Source: Methanobacteriota archaeon
GTDB lineage: Archaea; Hydrothermarchaeota; Hydrothermarchaeia; Hydrothermarchaeales; JACRDW01
DNA: 7,752 bases
Direction of reading: 5' to 3'
NCBI GenBank assembly: GCA_016212785.1
Contig: JACRDW010000149.1
Span: 1 to 7,752 of the forward strand
Below are positions 1 through 5,979 of this stretch, in pieces; within the stretch, counting starts at the first letter, position 1, and each line of letters opens with the position of its first letter. Both the position numbers and the translations under genes were made by a program. Below the pieces are notes generated by a model, which saw only the letters and a list, made by a program, of their open reading frames with translations, made no database searches and was not told the origin of the DNA.

Positions 1-2161
1 AAGAAACAATCTCGCCGGCTCTGGAAAAATTTGAGCTTAAATTATATTCAAGAAAACCTTCGTTGATTATGTGGATTGGCGCCTCTTTATCAGAGTTGTG
101 ATGAAAGAGCACTGACAGCGTACCGTTCTCATCAACGCTGGCGCTGTCTATAATAACTTCAAAAGTTGGGTCATCTTGTATAATCTCGATGCTTACGTTT
201 GTATTAGGCTCTGCTACTATCACCTGCCACAAATCAGATTTTGTGCTCGCGATTTCTGATTGGAAATAATAAGTAGTCGGTGGTTTCGTTAAGTTGGGGG
301 ATACTATGGTGTATGACCTTGAAATAGAATTATTAACCGTACCAACATTCCACTCTATCTTATTATATATTGTATTATATGGGCTGACGTTTCCGCCGTT
401 GGCATCCCTTATCCTCCATTCTACGGGGAAGTAATCGACTAGAACTCCGTTCTCGATTTGGATTGAGACCATTGCTGTAATTTTCATGTCAATTGGAGCA
501 AGGGGGGGTGCCTTGTGCTGCCCGACTTTATGCCCTGTTAACTCCCTGTCGAAGATTATACTCGTGGTATTGGTCGTCGCGTTTGAGGCATCGGCAACGA
601 CCACCATCCATTTCTTGCTTTTCTGCTCTGCCAGCTCTGACTGGAAGTAGTATTTTCTTGCAGGAGATGTTCCTGCGGGGCTTATAATCGCATAGGATTT
701 TGAAATAGTGCCGTCAACCTTGCTAACGTTCCATTCGATTCTGTTGTACTCAGAATCAACTCCGCTAACGATTCCGCCGCTGACGTCTAGTATCGTCCAG
801 TTTACCGGGAAGTAATCGATTAGAACTCCGTTCTCTATTGGGCCTGAGACCGTTGCTGTAATTTTCATGCCAACTAAAGAGAGAGGCGGTACCTTGTGCT
901 CTCCTACTCTGTCTCCAGACAATTCCCTATCGAAGATTATACTCGTGGTATTGGTTGTAACATTGACTATTTTTTTATCGATTTTAGTCTCATTGCCCTT
1001 GGGAGTTTCGGGTTTTCCTTTGTCAGCTGCTTTTTCCTGTCCTTTCAAGCTTTTTTCGTCAGCCTTGCCAGAGCCGCCGCCTGCTCCACCGCCGGAGCCA
1101 CCGCTACCTTCCTGTCCACTTGATTTACCGACTCCCTTTCCCTGCCCGCTAGGCTCATCTGCACCTCCATCGGCTCCATTCCCTGAGCCCTGGCCACCTG
1201 ACTTATCAGCGCCTTGTCCTTGCCCCTTCGAGCCTTGTCCGCCGGAATCGCTTGCTCCACCACCTGAGCCGCTGGAGCCACCCGCATTCCCTGACCCCTG
1301 TCCGCCTGAGCTGCCGCCGCTTTGTCCAGAACCCTGTCCACCAACTCCACCACTTGCGCCGCCAGAACTTTGTCCGCCTGAGCTGCTTGCTCCACTGCTT
1401 CCTTGACCTGAACCACCAGAGCCCTGACCGCTTGAGCCTCCGGTATCGCTTGCTCCGCCACTAGCTCCACCACCTGAAGTGCCACTGCCTGCTCCTTGTC
1501 CTCCTGAGCCACTAGAACTCTGTCCACTTGCGCCACCTGCTTCACCGCCTGCCCCTTGGCCACCAGAGCCACCTGAACTGCTGCCGGAACTACCTGACCC
1601 ACCGCTACCCTGACCACCAGAGCCGCCTGTATCACTCGCTCCGCCACCAGCCCCACCGCCTGAGCTGCCACTTGAACTGCCACTGCCCTGTCCGCCTGAA
1701 CCACTAGAACCCTGACTACCTGCTCCTCCGCTTGTTCCACCACCTGAGCCACCGCTAGCTCCTCCGCCTGCACCTCCAGAACCCTGTCCTGAGCCGCCAC
1801 TGCCAGATGCGCCAGCGCCTCCACCTGCTCCCCCGCCTGAGCCACCGCCTGTTCCTTGACCCCCTGAGCTACCACCTGCTCCACCAGAACCACCCGCACC
1901 GCCGCTCTGTCCACCACTTGAGCCACCAGAGCTACTTGCTCCACTGCTTGATCCTTGCCCGCTTGAGCCGCCGCTGTCAGATGCTCCGGCGCTGCTGCCT
2001 CCTCCCTGTCCACTAGAGCCGCCACCAGCACCCTGACCGCCAGAGCCGCCAGTTAATGCAAAAGCAATATTCACATCATTGGAAAATATGCCTAATACGA
2101 AGAGCAATAATTCTAATATACTAACTAACTTAACTTTTCTCTCATCAGCTGTCCAATTCAT
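1..2161 (-). CDS. Secreted Gly/Ser-rich surface protein with tandem 127-residue domains (3' end outside window)
   Basis: The frame runs from ATG at 2161 to base 1 with no stop: 720 codons, C-terminus missing. Residues 11-26 are hydrophobic and are followed by IAFA before LTGG, a good signal-peptidase site after residue 35, so the protein is probably exported. Residues 38-365 are almost entirely Gly, Ser, Ala and Gln with no aromatic residues. Residues 366-401 are a K/D/E-rich linker. Two near-identical 127-residue units follow (about 402-528 and 529-655), each with TNTTSIIFDREL, a DYFPV strand, an EWNV strand and YYFQSE, resembling beta-sandwich ectodomains. A third, different segment then runs to the edge. 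Start choice: GGTG sits seven bases before the ATG. Its role is likely a cell-surface or S-layer-associated stalked protein; I do not recognise a named family. The G-rich coding strand also leaves other frames open, so those are not genes. Confidence 0.85.
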   Translation of the reverse strand, partial: MNWTADERKVKLVSILELLLFVLGIFSNDVNIAFALTGGSGGQGAGGGSSGQGGGSSAGASDSGGSSGQGSSSGASSSGGSSGGQSGGAGGSGGAGGSSGGQGTGGGSGGGAGGGAGASGSGGSGQGSGGAGGGASGGSGGGTSGGAGSQGSSGSGGQGSGSSSGSSGGGAGGGASDTGGSGGQGSGGSGSSGSSSGGSGGQGAGGEAGGASGQSSSGSGGQGAGSGTSGGGASGGASDTGGSSGQGSGGSGQGSSGASSSGGQSSGGASGGVGGQGSGQSGGSSGGQGSGNAGGSSGSGGGASDSGGQGSKGQGQGADKSGGQGSGNGADGGADEPSGQGKGVGKSSGQEGSGGSGGGAGGGSGKADEKSLKGQEKAADKGKPETPKGNETKIDKKIVNVTTNTTSIIFDRELSGDRVGEHKVPPLSLVGMKITATVSGPIENGVLIDYFPVNWTILDVSGGIVSGVDSEYNRIEWNVSKVDGTISKSYAIISPAGTSPARKYYFQSELAEQKSKKWMVVVADASNATTNTTSIIFDRELTGHKVGQHKAPPLAPIDMKITAMVSIQIENGVLVDYFPVEWRIRDANGGNVSPYNTIYNKIEWNVGTVNNSISRSYTIVSPNLTKPPTTYYFQSEIASTKSDLWQVIVAEPNTNVSIEIIQDDPTFEVIIDSASVDENGTLSVLFHHNSDKEAPIHIINEGFLEYNLSSNFSRAGEIVS
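197..958 (-). repeat. Two tandem 127-codon domain repeats
   Basis: The second unit (about 577-197) repeats the first (about 958-578) at an exact offset of 381 bases. The TTSIIFDREL block is at about 951-925 and again at 570-544. The ENGVLIDYFPV/ENGVLVDYFPV block and the following MKITA block are offset by the same amount. Conservation is patchy: blocks of near-identical DNA alternate with diverged loops. This fits an internal duplication under selection for a fold. Confidence 0.85.
1067..2050 (-). repeat. Gly/Ser/Ala/Gln low-complexity coding repeat
   Basis: This stretch encodes residues 38-365 of the surface protein and is built from degenerate GGN/AGY/TCA codons. A loose higher-order unit of the form GGASD(T/S)GGSSGQGSGGS recurs. 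The GASDT/GASDS cores have their Asp codons near 1247, 1445 and 1631, that is 66 and 62 codons apart, with a further diverged copy near 1977. Synonymous codons vary between units, so the array is not a very recent slippage product at DNA level. It probably forms a flexible extended spacer between the membrane or cell-wall end and the distal domains. Confidence 0.8.
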
Positions 2162-2286
2162 TTCCCTACACCAGACTGATATCCCACTCCAGTAGCATTG
2201 CCATCCTTCTACAATGAAGTTAGCCTAGTACGTAATCAAGATTTGGTTTGCAAATACGCACAAAACATGCTCAATTTTGTTTTTTT

Positions 2287-2300
2287 CTGATATATATCCC
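2287..2300 (-). promoter_or_regulatory. TATA/BRE-type promoter of the surface-protein gene
   Basis: On the minus strand the sequence reads AAAAAAAGGGATATATATC: a purine-rich BRE-like stretch directly before a TATA box centred near 2294. Initiation would fall near 2268, leaving a leader of about 107 bases before the ATG at 2161, which is long for an archaeon. No better TATA box is visible closer to the start. Confidence 0.5.
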
Positions 2301-2337
2301 TTTTTTTGAAAAAAAGTTTACAGAATTGCGGCTTTGT

Positions 2338-2345
2338 AAAAAAAA
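2338..2345 (-). terminator. Oligo-T terminator after the response regulator
   Basis: On the minus strand a run of eight T begins seven bases after the regulator's stop codon. A second run of seven T (2315-2309) follows. Archaeal RNA polymerase commonly terminates at such U-tracts without a hairpin. The two tracts separate the regulator gene from the surface-protein promoter. Confidence 0.5.
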
Positions 2346-2351
2346 TTCACA

Positions 2352-3020
2352 TTACAAAACTTCTTCCTTCAAATTCCTCAGAGACTGGGCTATCTTCCTG
2401 CCCTCTTCCGTAAGCAAATACCTCTTTTCGCTGTCCTGCTCGACCACTCCGCCGGACTTTAACTTGCGCAGGTGAAAGCTGAGCTTCTCATGGTCTTCAA
2501 TGCCCAGCTTTTCAACCATTTCCATAAAGGGGGCGTATCCTGTGCTGAAGAGATATTCGATGGTGTCTCTTCTTATGGGATTCGAAAGCGATTCTATCGC
2601 AGAGGCTATGCTCGGCGCCTCTTTCTTTAACCTGCTTTCTTTGAGCCTTTCGCTGAATCTCGCTTCCTCAATGGTTCGCTTTACAGCGACCTCGATTTCA
2701 TTTATCTTGAAGGGCTTTGAGATGTAGTCGCTTGCGCCTTTCTTCATCGCCTCGACTGCGTTTTCGACCGTTGCGAAGGCGGTTATCATTATCGCCTTTA
2801 TATGAGGCTTGAGCTTCTTGATTTCGAGCATTAATTCCATGCCGCTCATGCCGGGCATTTTGAGGTCTGTCAAAACGATGTCCCAGTCTTCCTTTTTTAC
2901 TCTCTCCAGGGCTTCGGCGCCGGAGCCGACGTGAGAAACGTCGTACCCTTCGCTTGTCAATATCTCGGCAAGGTCTACCCGCATTTGCCTGTCGTCATCA
3001 ACTACCAGAATCTTCTTCAT
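2352..3020 (-). CDS. Response regulator: receiver domain plus ArsR-like winged helix
   Basis: 222 residues from ATG at 3020. The receiver domain (residues 1-120) has the acidic pocket D8-D9-D10, phospho-acceptor D52 in TDLKMPGMSG, switch T80 and conserved K102 in SKPF, so it should be phosphorylatable. Residues 140-222 form a winged helix with the ArsR-like signature LSNPIRRDTIEYL, a recognition helix around EKLSFHLRKLKSGG and a wing ending in YLLTEEGRK. The output domain is archaeal in style, unlike the OmpR, NarL or Fis outputs of bacteria, so it is most likely a DNA-binding transcription factor. The start is set by GAGGAG ten bases upstream; a TTG at 3038 is possible but lies within that site. 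The histidine kinase upstream on the same strand is the obvious partner. No TATA box is visible in the 276-base gap, which suggests co-transcription. Confidence 0.9.
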   Translation of the reverse strand: MKKILVVDDDRQMRVDLAEILTSEGYDVSHVGSGAEALERVKKEDWDIVLTDLKMPGMSGMELMLEIKKLKPHIKAIMITAFATVENAVEAMKKGASDYISKPFKINEIEVAVKRTIEEARFSERLKESRLKKEAPSIASAIESLSNPIRRDTIEYLFSTGYAPFMEMVEKLGIEDHEKLSFHLRKLKSGGVVEQDSEKRYLLTEEGRKIAQSLRNLKEEVL

Positions 3021-3036
3021 TTTGAATCCACTCCTC
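3017..3036 (-). repeat. Ribosome-binding site and start of the regulator, copy 1 of a 20-base repeat
   Basis: The minus strand reads GAGGAGTGGATTCAAAATGA, containing the regulator's Shine-Dalgarno site (GAGGAG) and its ATG. The second copy lies at 3153-3172, 136 bases upstream, with one mismatch (TTG for TTC). Confidence 0.75.
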
Positions 3037-3296
3037 AAAACTCATTGCATTCGTTTTTCGTCGCGTCTTCGCCCTTGGTCCTATCGGAAGAGCGCGAGTC
3101 TTACGCACTAGCTTCGCTATTCGTTTTCCCCGAGGGCTTTTTTCAAAAGGGCTCATTTTCAATCCACTCCTCGCACTTCGACTTCGCTTGGTGCATTCGC
3201 TCTGAAAGAGCGAACGCATGAGAGTCGCTCATGCCCTCGTTCATTCCGAACGAGTGCTCGTCGTGTCTTGACCCAAATGGGTCTCGGCACGAGGCA
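3021..3296 (-). other. Structured spacer between kinase and regulator genes
   Basis: This 276-base gap has no convincing gene but is rich in inverted repeats. Perfect or near-perfect stems are: 3196-3203 with 3207-3214 (8 bp, loop GAA); 3216-3222 with 3228-3234 (7 bp); 3236-3242 with 3248-3254 (7 bp); 3270-3275 with 3278-3283, extended by 3261-3265 with 3288-3292 across a 4x4 internal loop; and 3062-3070 with 3087-3096 (9 bp, one bulge). The last four bases before the kinase stop are reached directly by the fourth stem. A minus-strand frame of 52 codons (3156-2998) starts after a copy of the regulator's ribosome-binding site and encodes a Lys/Arg-rich peptide. I do not call it a gene. The spacer could act as an mRNA processing or stability element, or hold a small RNA. 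Confidence 0.5.
3153..3172 (-). repeat. Copy 2 of the 20-base start-region repeat
   Basis: Identical to the regulator's translation start region at 19 of 20 bases, with an equivalent GAGGAG and ATG (3156). Read from this ATG, a 52-codon basic frame ends at 2998 inside the regulator gene. This may be a duplicated or decayed start site, or an upstream reading frame that influences regulator translation. Confidence 0.65.
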
Positions 3297-5063
3297 TCAT
3301 TCATACCTGCTATTGTGGAAAGCTTGATGCCGAAGTGCTGAGAAAGGCAGCTTGATTGTGAACGTACTTCCCTTACCGACCTCGCTCTCCACTTCTATTT
3401 TGCCCCTATGTTTTTGAATTATCCCGTAACTTATAGATAAACCTAACCCGGTGCCTTTTCCGACCTCTCTGGTTGTGAAGAACGGGTCAAAGATTTTTCC
3501 GAGATTTTCCTTTGGAATTCCTGCGCCGGTGTCTGTGAATTTAATTTCGACATTGTCCTTTGTCGCCCTCGTTGTTACGGTCAGCCTGCCGCCACCAGGC
3601 ATCGCCTGGCACGCATTGGTTATTATGTTTGTAAAAACCTGCCTCAGCTGCGCAAAGTCTGCACTTATCTCAGAGAGGTCGCCAAAATTCTTAACTACCT
3701 CTATACCGGCGAGCTGCTGCTCCACGCTGCCTAATGCCTTCAAAATCGCAGCATTCACGTCCACAGGAGCTACCCTGAGCTTGGTTTCTCTTGAGAAATC
3801 CAGCAAGTCTCTAACGATTCTGGCGGTGGCGTCTACATTTTCCTCGATTACCTTCAACCTATGGATGCCAGGGTCGCCTTCCTTCGCCCCCCTCAGGAGC
3901 ATCTGCGCATTTAGCGAGATATTTGCAAGGGGATTGTTCATTTCATGCGCAATGCCCGCTGCCATCTGACCCAGCGAGGCTAATTTCTCTGACTGGACCA
4001 GCTTCTTCTGAGCCTCATCCAAGTTGTCGACCATTGCATTGAACGAGGAAGCAAGCATTGCTAATTCATCGCCTGTTTTTAAATCTATCCTGTGGCTTAA
4101 ATTACCTCTGCCTATCTCCTCTGCCCCTCTGACCAGCTTCTGTATCGGCAGGGTTATGGAGTGGCTCAAGAACACGACGAATAAAAGAACTACGAGCGTT
4201 ATGCCGCTTCCAATCAGAACTACGGCTCTCCGCAGGGCATAGATTGGAGCAAACGCTTCTGCTTGCTCTATCTCGGCAACTATGCACAGCTCTCTGCCCG
4301 GCATCCATCTATAGGAACCTATAACCGGAACGCCCTTATAATTTTCATAGAGCGCAACTCCTGACCTTTGCTTTAGACACTCCTCAACGCCCATAGTGCG
4401 CACCTCTTTTTTCAAAGGCAACTCCTCTCTGAATCTGCGCTCAGAAAAAAAGAAATAATTCTTGTCCACTAAATAAATTTCTCCGGTCCTGCCCAGAGTT
4501 GTTTTTTCCTCAACTATGGCGCCCATTCCTTTAAGACTGACCTTTCCAGAGACTGCGCCGAGCAGCTTCTCTTCCTCGCTCCTGACCAGAGCGGTTATGG
4601 TCAGCGGAGGCTTCTCAAGCGGGGATGCGTAAAACTCTCTTGTAAAATTAAATAACTCTCCCCTGCCCTCGTTTTCTTTATTCGTCGAAACTATTACCTC
4701 CACTCCGGTGTTCAGGAAAAAAACTTCAGAAAAATCCGGGTCTTCCTCCCCGAGAGTTTTGAACTGAGTTAGCATGTCCTCATAAGCTCTCATGTAGATA
4801 GGGTCCCCCTTCATGCGTGCCGCAAGCCGGAACGAGTTTTTCTGGACGACCGGAGACCTTGCCAGCAGCAGAATCTCCCTTTCCTTCTTATCAATCCATG
4901 CCTCGATTTCTCCCTCCTTCAGTACCGTCGTTGCGGTTAAGTAATTCGAAGTCTGGGCTTCTATAGCCCTCCTGCCGCTGTCGTATGCCATAAAACCTAT
5001 GACCGTGAGGGGCACGATAGAAAATATCAAAAAATATACCGTAAGCTTTATCATCAAGCCCAT
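3297..5063 (-). CDS. Membrane sensor histidine kinase (double Cache, HAMP, HisKA, HATPase)
   Basis: 588 residues. A transmembrane helix at about 6-27 and another at 278-300 enclose an extracytoplasmic sensor (28-277). Its GRTGEIYLVDKN (191-202) is the hallmark strand of Cache ligand-binding domains, which typically sense small organic molecules; the ligand here is unknown. HAMP spans about 302-354. The HisKA H-box is GIAHEMNNPLANIS with phospho-acceptor H373. The ATPase domain has the N-box (N479, N483), G1 DTGAGIP (511-517), F-box FDPFFTTR (525-532) and G2 GKGTGLGLS (535-543), so all catalytic motifs are intact. The H-box and ATPase domain resemble bacterial NtrB/ZraS-like kinases, suggesting ancient transfer from bacteria (inference). 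Its TATA box lies about 29 bases upstream of the ATG, so the message may be leaderless. The downstream regulator is the likely partner. Confidence 0.93.
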   Translation of the reverse strand: MGLMIKLTVYFLIFSIVPLTVIGFMAYDSGRRAIEAQTSNYLTATTVLKEGEIEAWIDKKEREILLLARSPVVQKNSFRLAARMKGDPIYMRAYEDMLTQFKTLGEEDPDFSEVFFLNTGVEVIVSTNKENEGRGELFNFTREFYASPLEKPPLTITALVRSEEEKLLGAVSGKVSLKGMGAIVEEKTTLGRTGEIYLVDKNYFFFSERRFREELPLKKEVRTMGVEECLKQRSGVALYENYKGVPVIGSYRWMPGRELCIVAEIEQAEAFAPIYALRRAVVLIGSGITLVVLLFVVFLSHSITLPIQKLVRGAEEIGRGNLSHRIDLKTGDELAMLASSFNAMVDNLDEAQKKLVQSEKLASLGQMAAGIAHEMNNPLANISLNAQMLLRGAKEGDPGIHRLKVIEENVDATARIVRDLLDFSRETKLRVAPVDVNAAILKALGSVEQQLAGIEVVKNFGDLSEISADFAQLRQVFTNIITNACQAMPGGGRLTVTTRATKDNVEIKFTDTGAGIPKENLGKIFDPFFTTREVGKGTGLGLSISYGIIQKHRGKIEVESEVGKGSTFTIKLPFSALRHQAFHNSRYE

Positions 5064-5086
5064 TACTATCCCAGAAAGAAAAAGAA

Positions 5087-5098
5087 GTATATATTTTT
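5087..5098 (-). promoter_or_regulatory. TATA box for the histidine kinase (leaderless start likely)
   Basis: The minus strand reads AAAAATATATAC, centred near 5092. Initiation about 26 bases downstream would fall at or within a few bases of the kinase ATG (5063). No Shine-Dalgarno site is visible, which fits a leaderless transcript. The box overlaps the stop codon of the small winged-helix gene. Confidence 0.55.
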
Positions 5099-5270
5099 AC
5101 CTATCGCTTGCTTTGGAAGTGTCCGCCTCTATCAGCAGCCCTATCGATTTCATTCCCTTCAGAATCTCCACCACCTTCTCGACAGGAACATCTATCTCAA
5201 AGGCTATATCTTCAGCGCTTGCCTCCCCTTTTTCCCTCACCAACAAAAGCACTTTTTCTTCCAAGCTCAT
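5097..5270 (-). CDS. 57-residue winged-helix/HTH protein
   Basis: ATG at 5270 to TAA at 5097, 57 codons. The product begins MSLEEKVLLLVREKGEAS and continues with a helix SAEDIAFEIDV and a recognition-like helix PVEKVVEILKGMKSIGLLIE. This is the three-helix core and first strand of a minimal winged helix of the kind found at the N-terminus of many archaeal regulators. It is far shorter than a full MarR or Lrp protein and has no effector domain. Start evidence: AGGTG lies eight bases before the ATG and a TATA box about 55 bases before it. It ends 33 bases before the kinase gene on the same strand, so it may belong to the same signalling cluster, acting as a small DNA-binding cofactor or autoregulator (inference). 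Too short to assign a family with certainty. Confidence 0.7.
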   Translation of the reverse strand: MSLEEKVLLLVREKGEASAEDIAFEIDVPVEKVVEILKGMKSIGLLIEADTSKASDR

Positions 5271-5318
5271 TTTTTCAACACCTGAAAATTTTTACTTTGT
5301 AAAGATTTTCTGCGTTCA

Positions 5319-5330
5319 GGTATATAATCT
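5319..5330 (-). promoter_or_regulatory. BRE/TATA promoter of the small winged-helix gene
   Basis: The minus strand reads AAAAAAAGATTATATACC, with an A-rich BRE-like tract directly before a TATA box centred near 5325. Predicted initiation near 5299 gives a leader of about 28 bases that carries the AGGTG ribosome-binding site. It may drive the whole winged-helix, kinase and regulator cluster. Confidence 0.6.
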
Positions 5331-5337
5331 TTTTTTG

Positions 5338-5360
5338 AAAAAAAATTCACATGATGTGAA
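5338..5360 (-). promoter_or_regulatory. Palindrome plus T-tract: operator or terminator
   Basis: TTCACATGATGTGAA (5346-5360) is a perfect 7+1+7 inverted repeat. On the minus strand it is followed at once by eight T (5345-5338). It could be the terminator of the minus-strand vapBC operon, whose coding part ends 160 bases upstream. It could also be an operator just upstream of the winged-helix promoter. The same 15 bases AAAAAAAATTCACAT occur at 2338-2352 next to the surface-protein promoter. Confidence 0.55.
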
Positions 5361-5402
5361 GAAAAATTCGCATAACTAAAGTAGAAAATTATCTTTTTAT
5401 TT

Positions 5403-5524
5403 ATGAGCGAGAATATCAAAGTTCGGAAGGAAGATAAGAAGCTCAGCTTCACGGACTGTGCTTCCATAGATTGATGAAAAGCAGGGGCATAGAATACATT
5501 GCAAGCTTTGACAGGGTATGCTAA
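5403..5524 (+). pseudogene. Decayed C-terminal remnant of a VapC-like PIN toxin
   Basis: Frame one from 5403 reads MSENIKVRKEDKKLSFTDCASI and meets a stop after 5471. The adjacent frame from 5471 continues LMKSRGIEYIASFDRVC and stops at 5522-5524. Joined, they give the conserved PIN-domain end KLSFTDCASI-LMKSRGIEYIASFD, where the Asp of SFTD is the third acidic catalytic residue of VapC toxins. A single-base deletion near 5469-5471 explains the break. The N-terminal two thirds, with the first two acidic residues, is missing. It converges on, and its stop overlaps, the stop of the intact PIN gene on the other strand. Confidence 0.7.
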
Positions 5525-5979
5525 ACATAATCCTCTAAGAAAACCAGCTTAAAATTTTCCTCTAACTTAAGAGAAAATTCCTCTTCTCTATGTCTAAATA
5601 TTGCTGAGACTCTTTCCTGCTCTGAAAGAGCTAGCAGATAACAATCTGATAAGGCAATACCGTACTCATATTTGATTTCACCTGCTCTAAGCCCGAGTTG
5701 GTAATCGATTTCATAAACCTCCACATTCGGATGATGATAAATGAATTCATAAAACTTCGCGGCAAGCTGTTGGGCTTTTCCCTTGCCCAAAATCTTTTCA
5801 TAAACCCTCCTCGATACGTAATATATTTCTGTGGGAGTTACCTGGGGAAGGATGGACTTGAGATCGTTATTTTTCACTCGATCTATGACTGCCGTTGCTT
5901 GAGCGTGATATTTTCCACCAGTGTTTATATATTCGACCCATACGCCAGTGTCAATCGCCGCCACTGCCACTTTCGACAC
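5521..5979 (-). CDS. PIN-domain toxin, VapC-type
   Basis: 152 residues if the GTG at 5979 is used. AAIDTGVWVEY carries the first PIN acidic residue D10, TPTEIYYV the second (E51), and ALSDCYLLALSE the third (D112); IFRHREEEF near 128-135 may supply the fourth. These residues bind the metal ions of an RNA endonuclease. VapC toxins typically cut tRNA or rRNA when freed from the antitoxin. Length is normal for the family (about 130-150). The gene overlaps the antitoxin gene upstream by 29 bases, the usual VapB-VapC arrangement with coupled translation. AAGGA lies five bases before the GTG; another GTG at 5970 is an equally plausible start. It differs from the decayed PIN remnant downstream, which has the FTD-type core instead of SDC. 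Confidence 0.85.
   Translation of the reverse strand: MSKVAVAAIDTGVWVEYINTGGKYHAQATAVIDRVKNNDLKSILPQVTPTEIYYVSRRVYEKILGKGKAQQLAAKFYEFIYHHPNVEVYEIDYQLGLRAGEIKYEYGIALSDCYLLALSEQERVSAIFRHREEEFSLKLEENFKLVFLEDYV

Noticed and set aside
1045..2031. 328-codon minus-strand frame (and several plus-strand frames of 60-179 codons) in the low-complexity region
   Set aside because: They overlap the surface-protein gene in other frames. Their Val/Ala/Gln-rich or Pro-rich translations are what GGN repeats give out of frame, and they lack start signals.
1067..2050. Possible CRISPR or tandem DNA array
   Set aside because: The repetition is codon-periodic and degenerate, inside an open frame, without constant repeats and unique spacers.
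2166..2204. 12-residue upstream frame (ATG at 2204, preceded by AGAAGG) in the surface-protein leader
   Set aside because: Very short, and it ends at the ribosome-binding site of the main gene. It could regulate translation, but nothing beyond its presence supports that.
3261..3299. Possible C/D-box small RNA (ATGATGC near the kinase stop)
   Set aside because: The C-box match is imperfect and no matching D box (CTGA) with proper spacing is visible.
3451..3969. 172-codon plus-strand frame
   Set aside because: It is antisense to the HisKA/ATPase part of the kinase, whose motifs are all intact. It has no recognisable domain.
5267..5467. 66-codon minus-strand frame
   Set aside because: Low-complexity Lys/Phe/Ser sequence that runs across the promoter, palindrome and T-tracts and overlaps the start of the small winged-helix gene.
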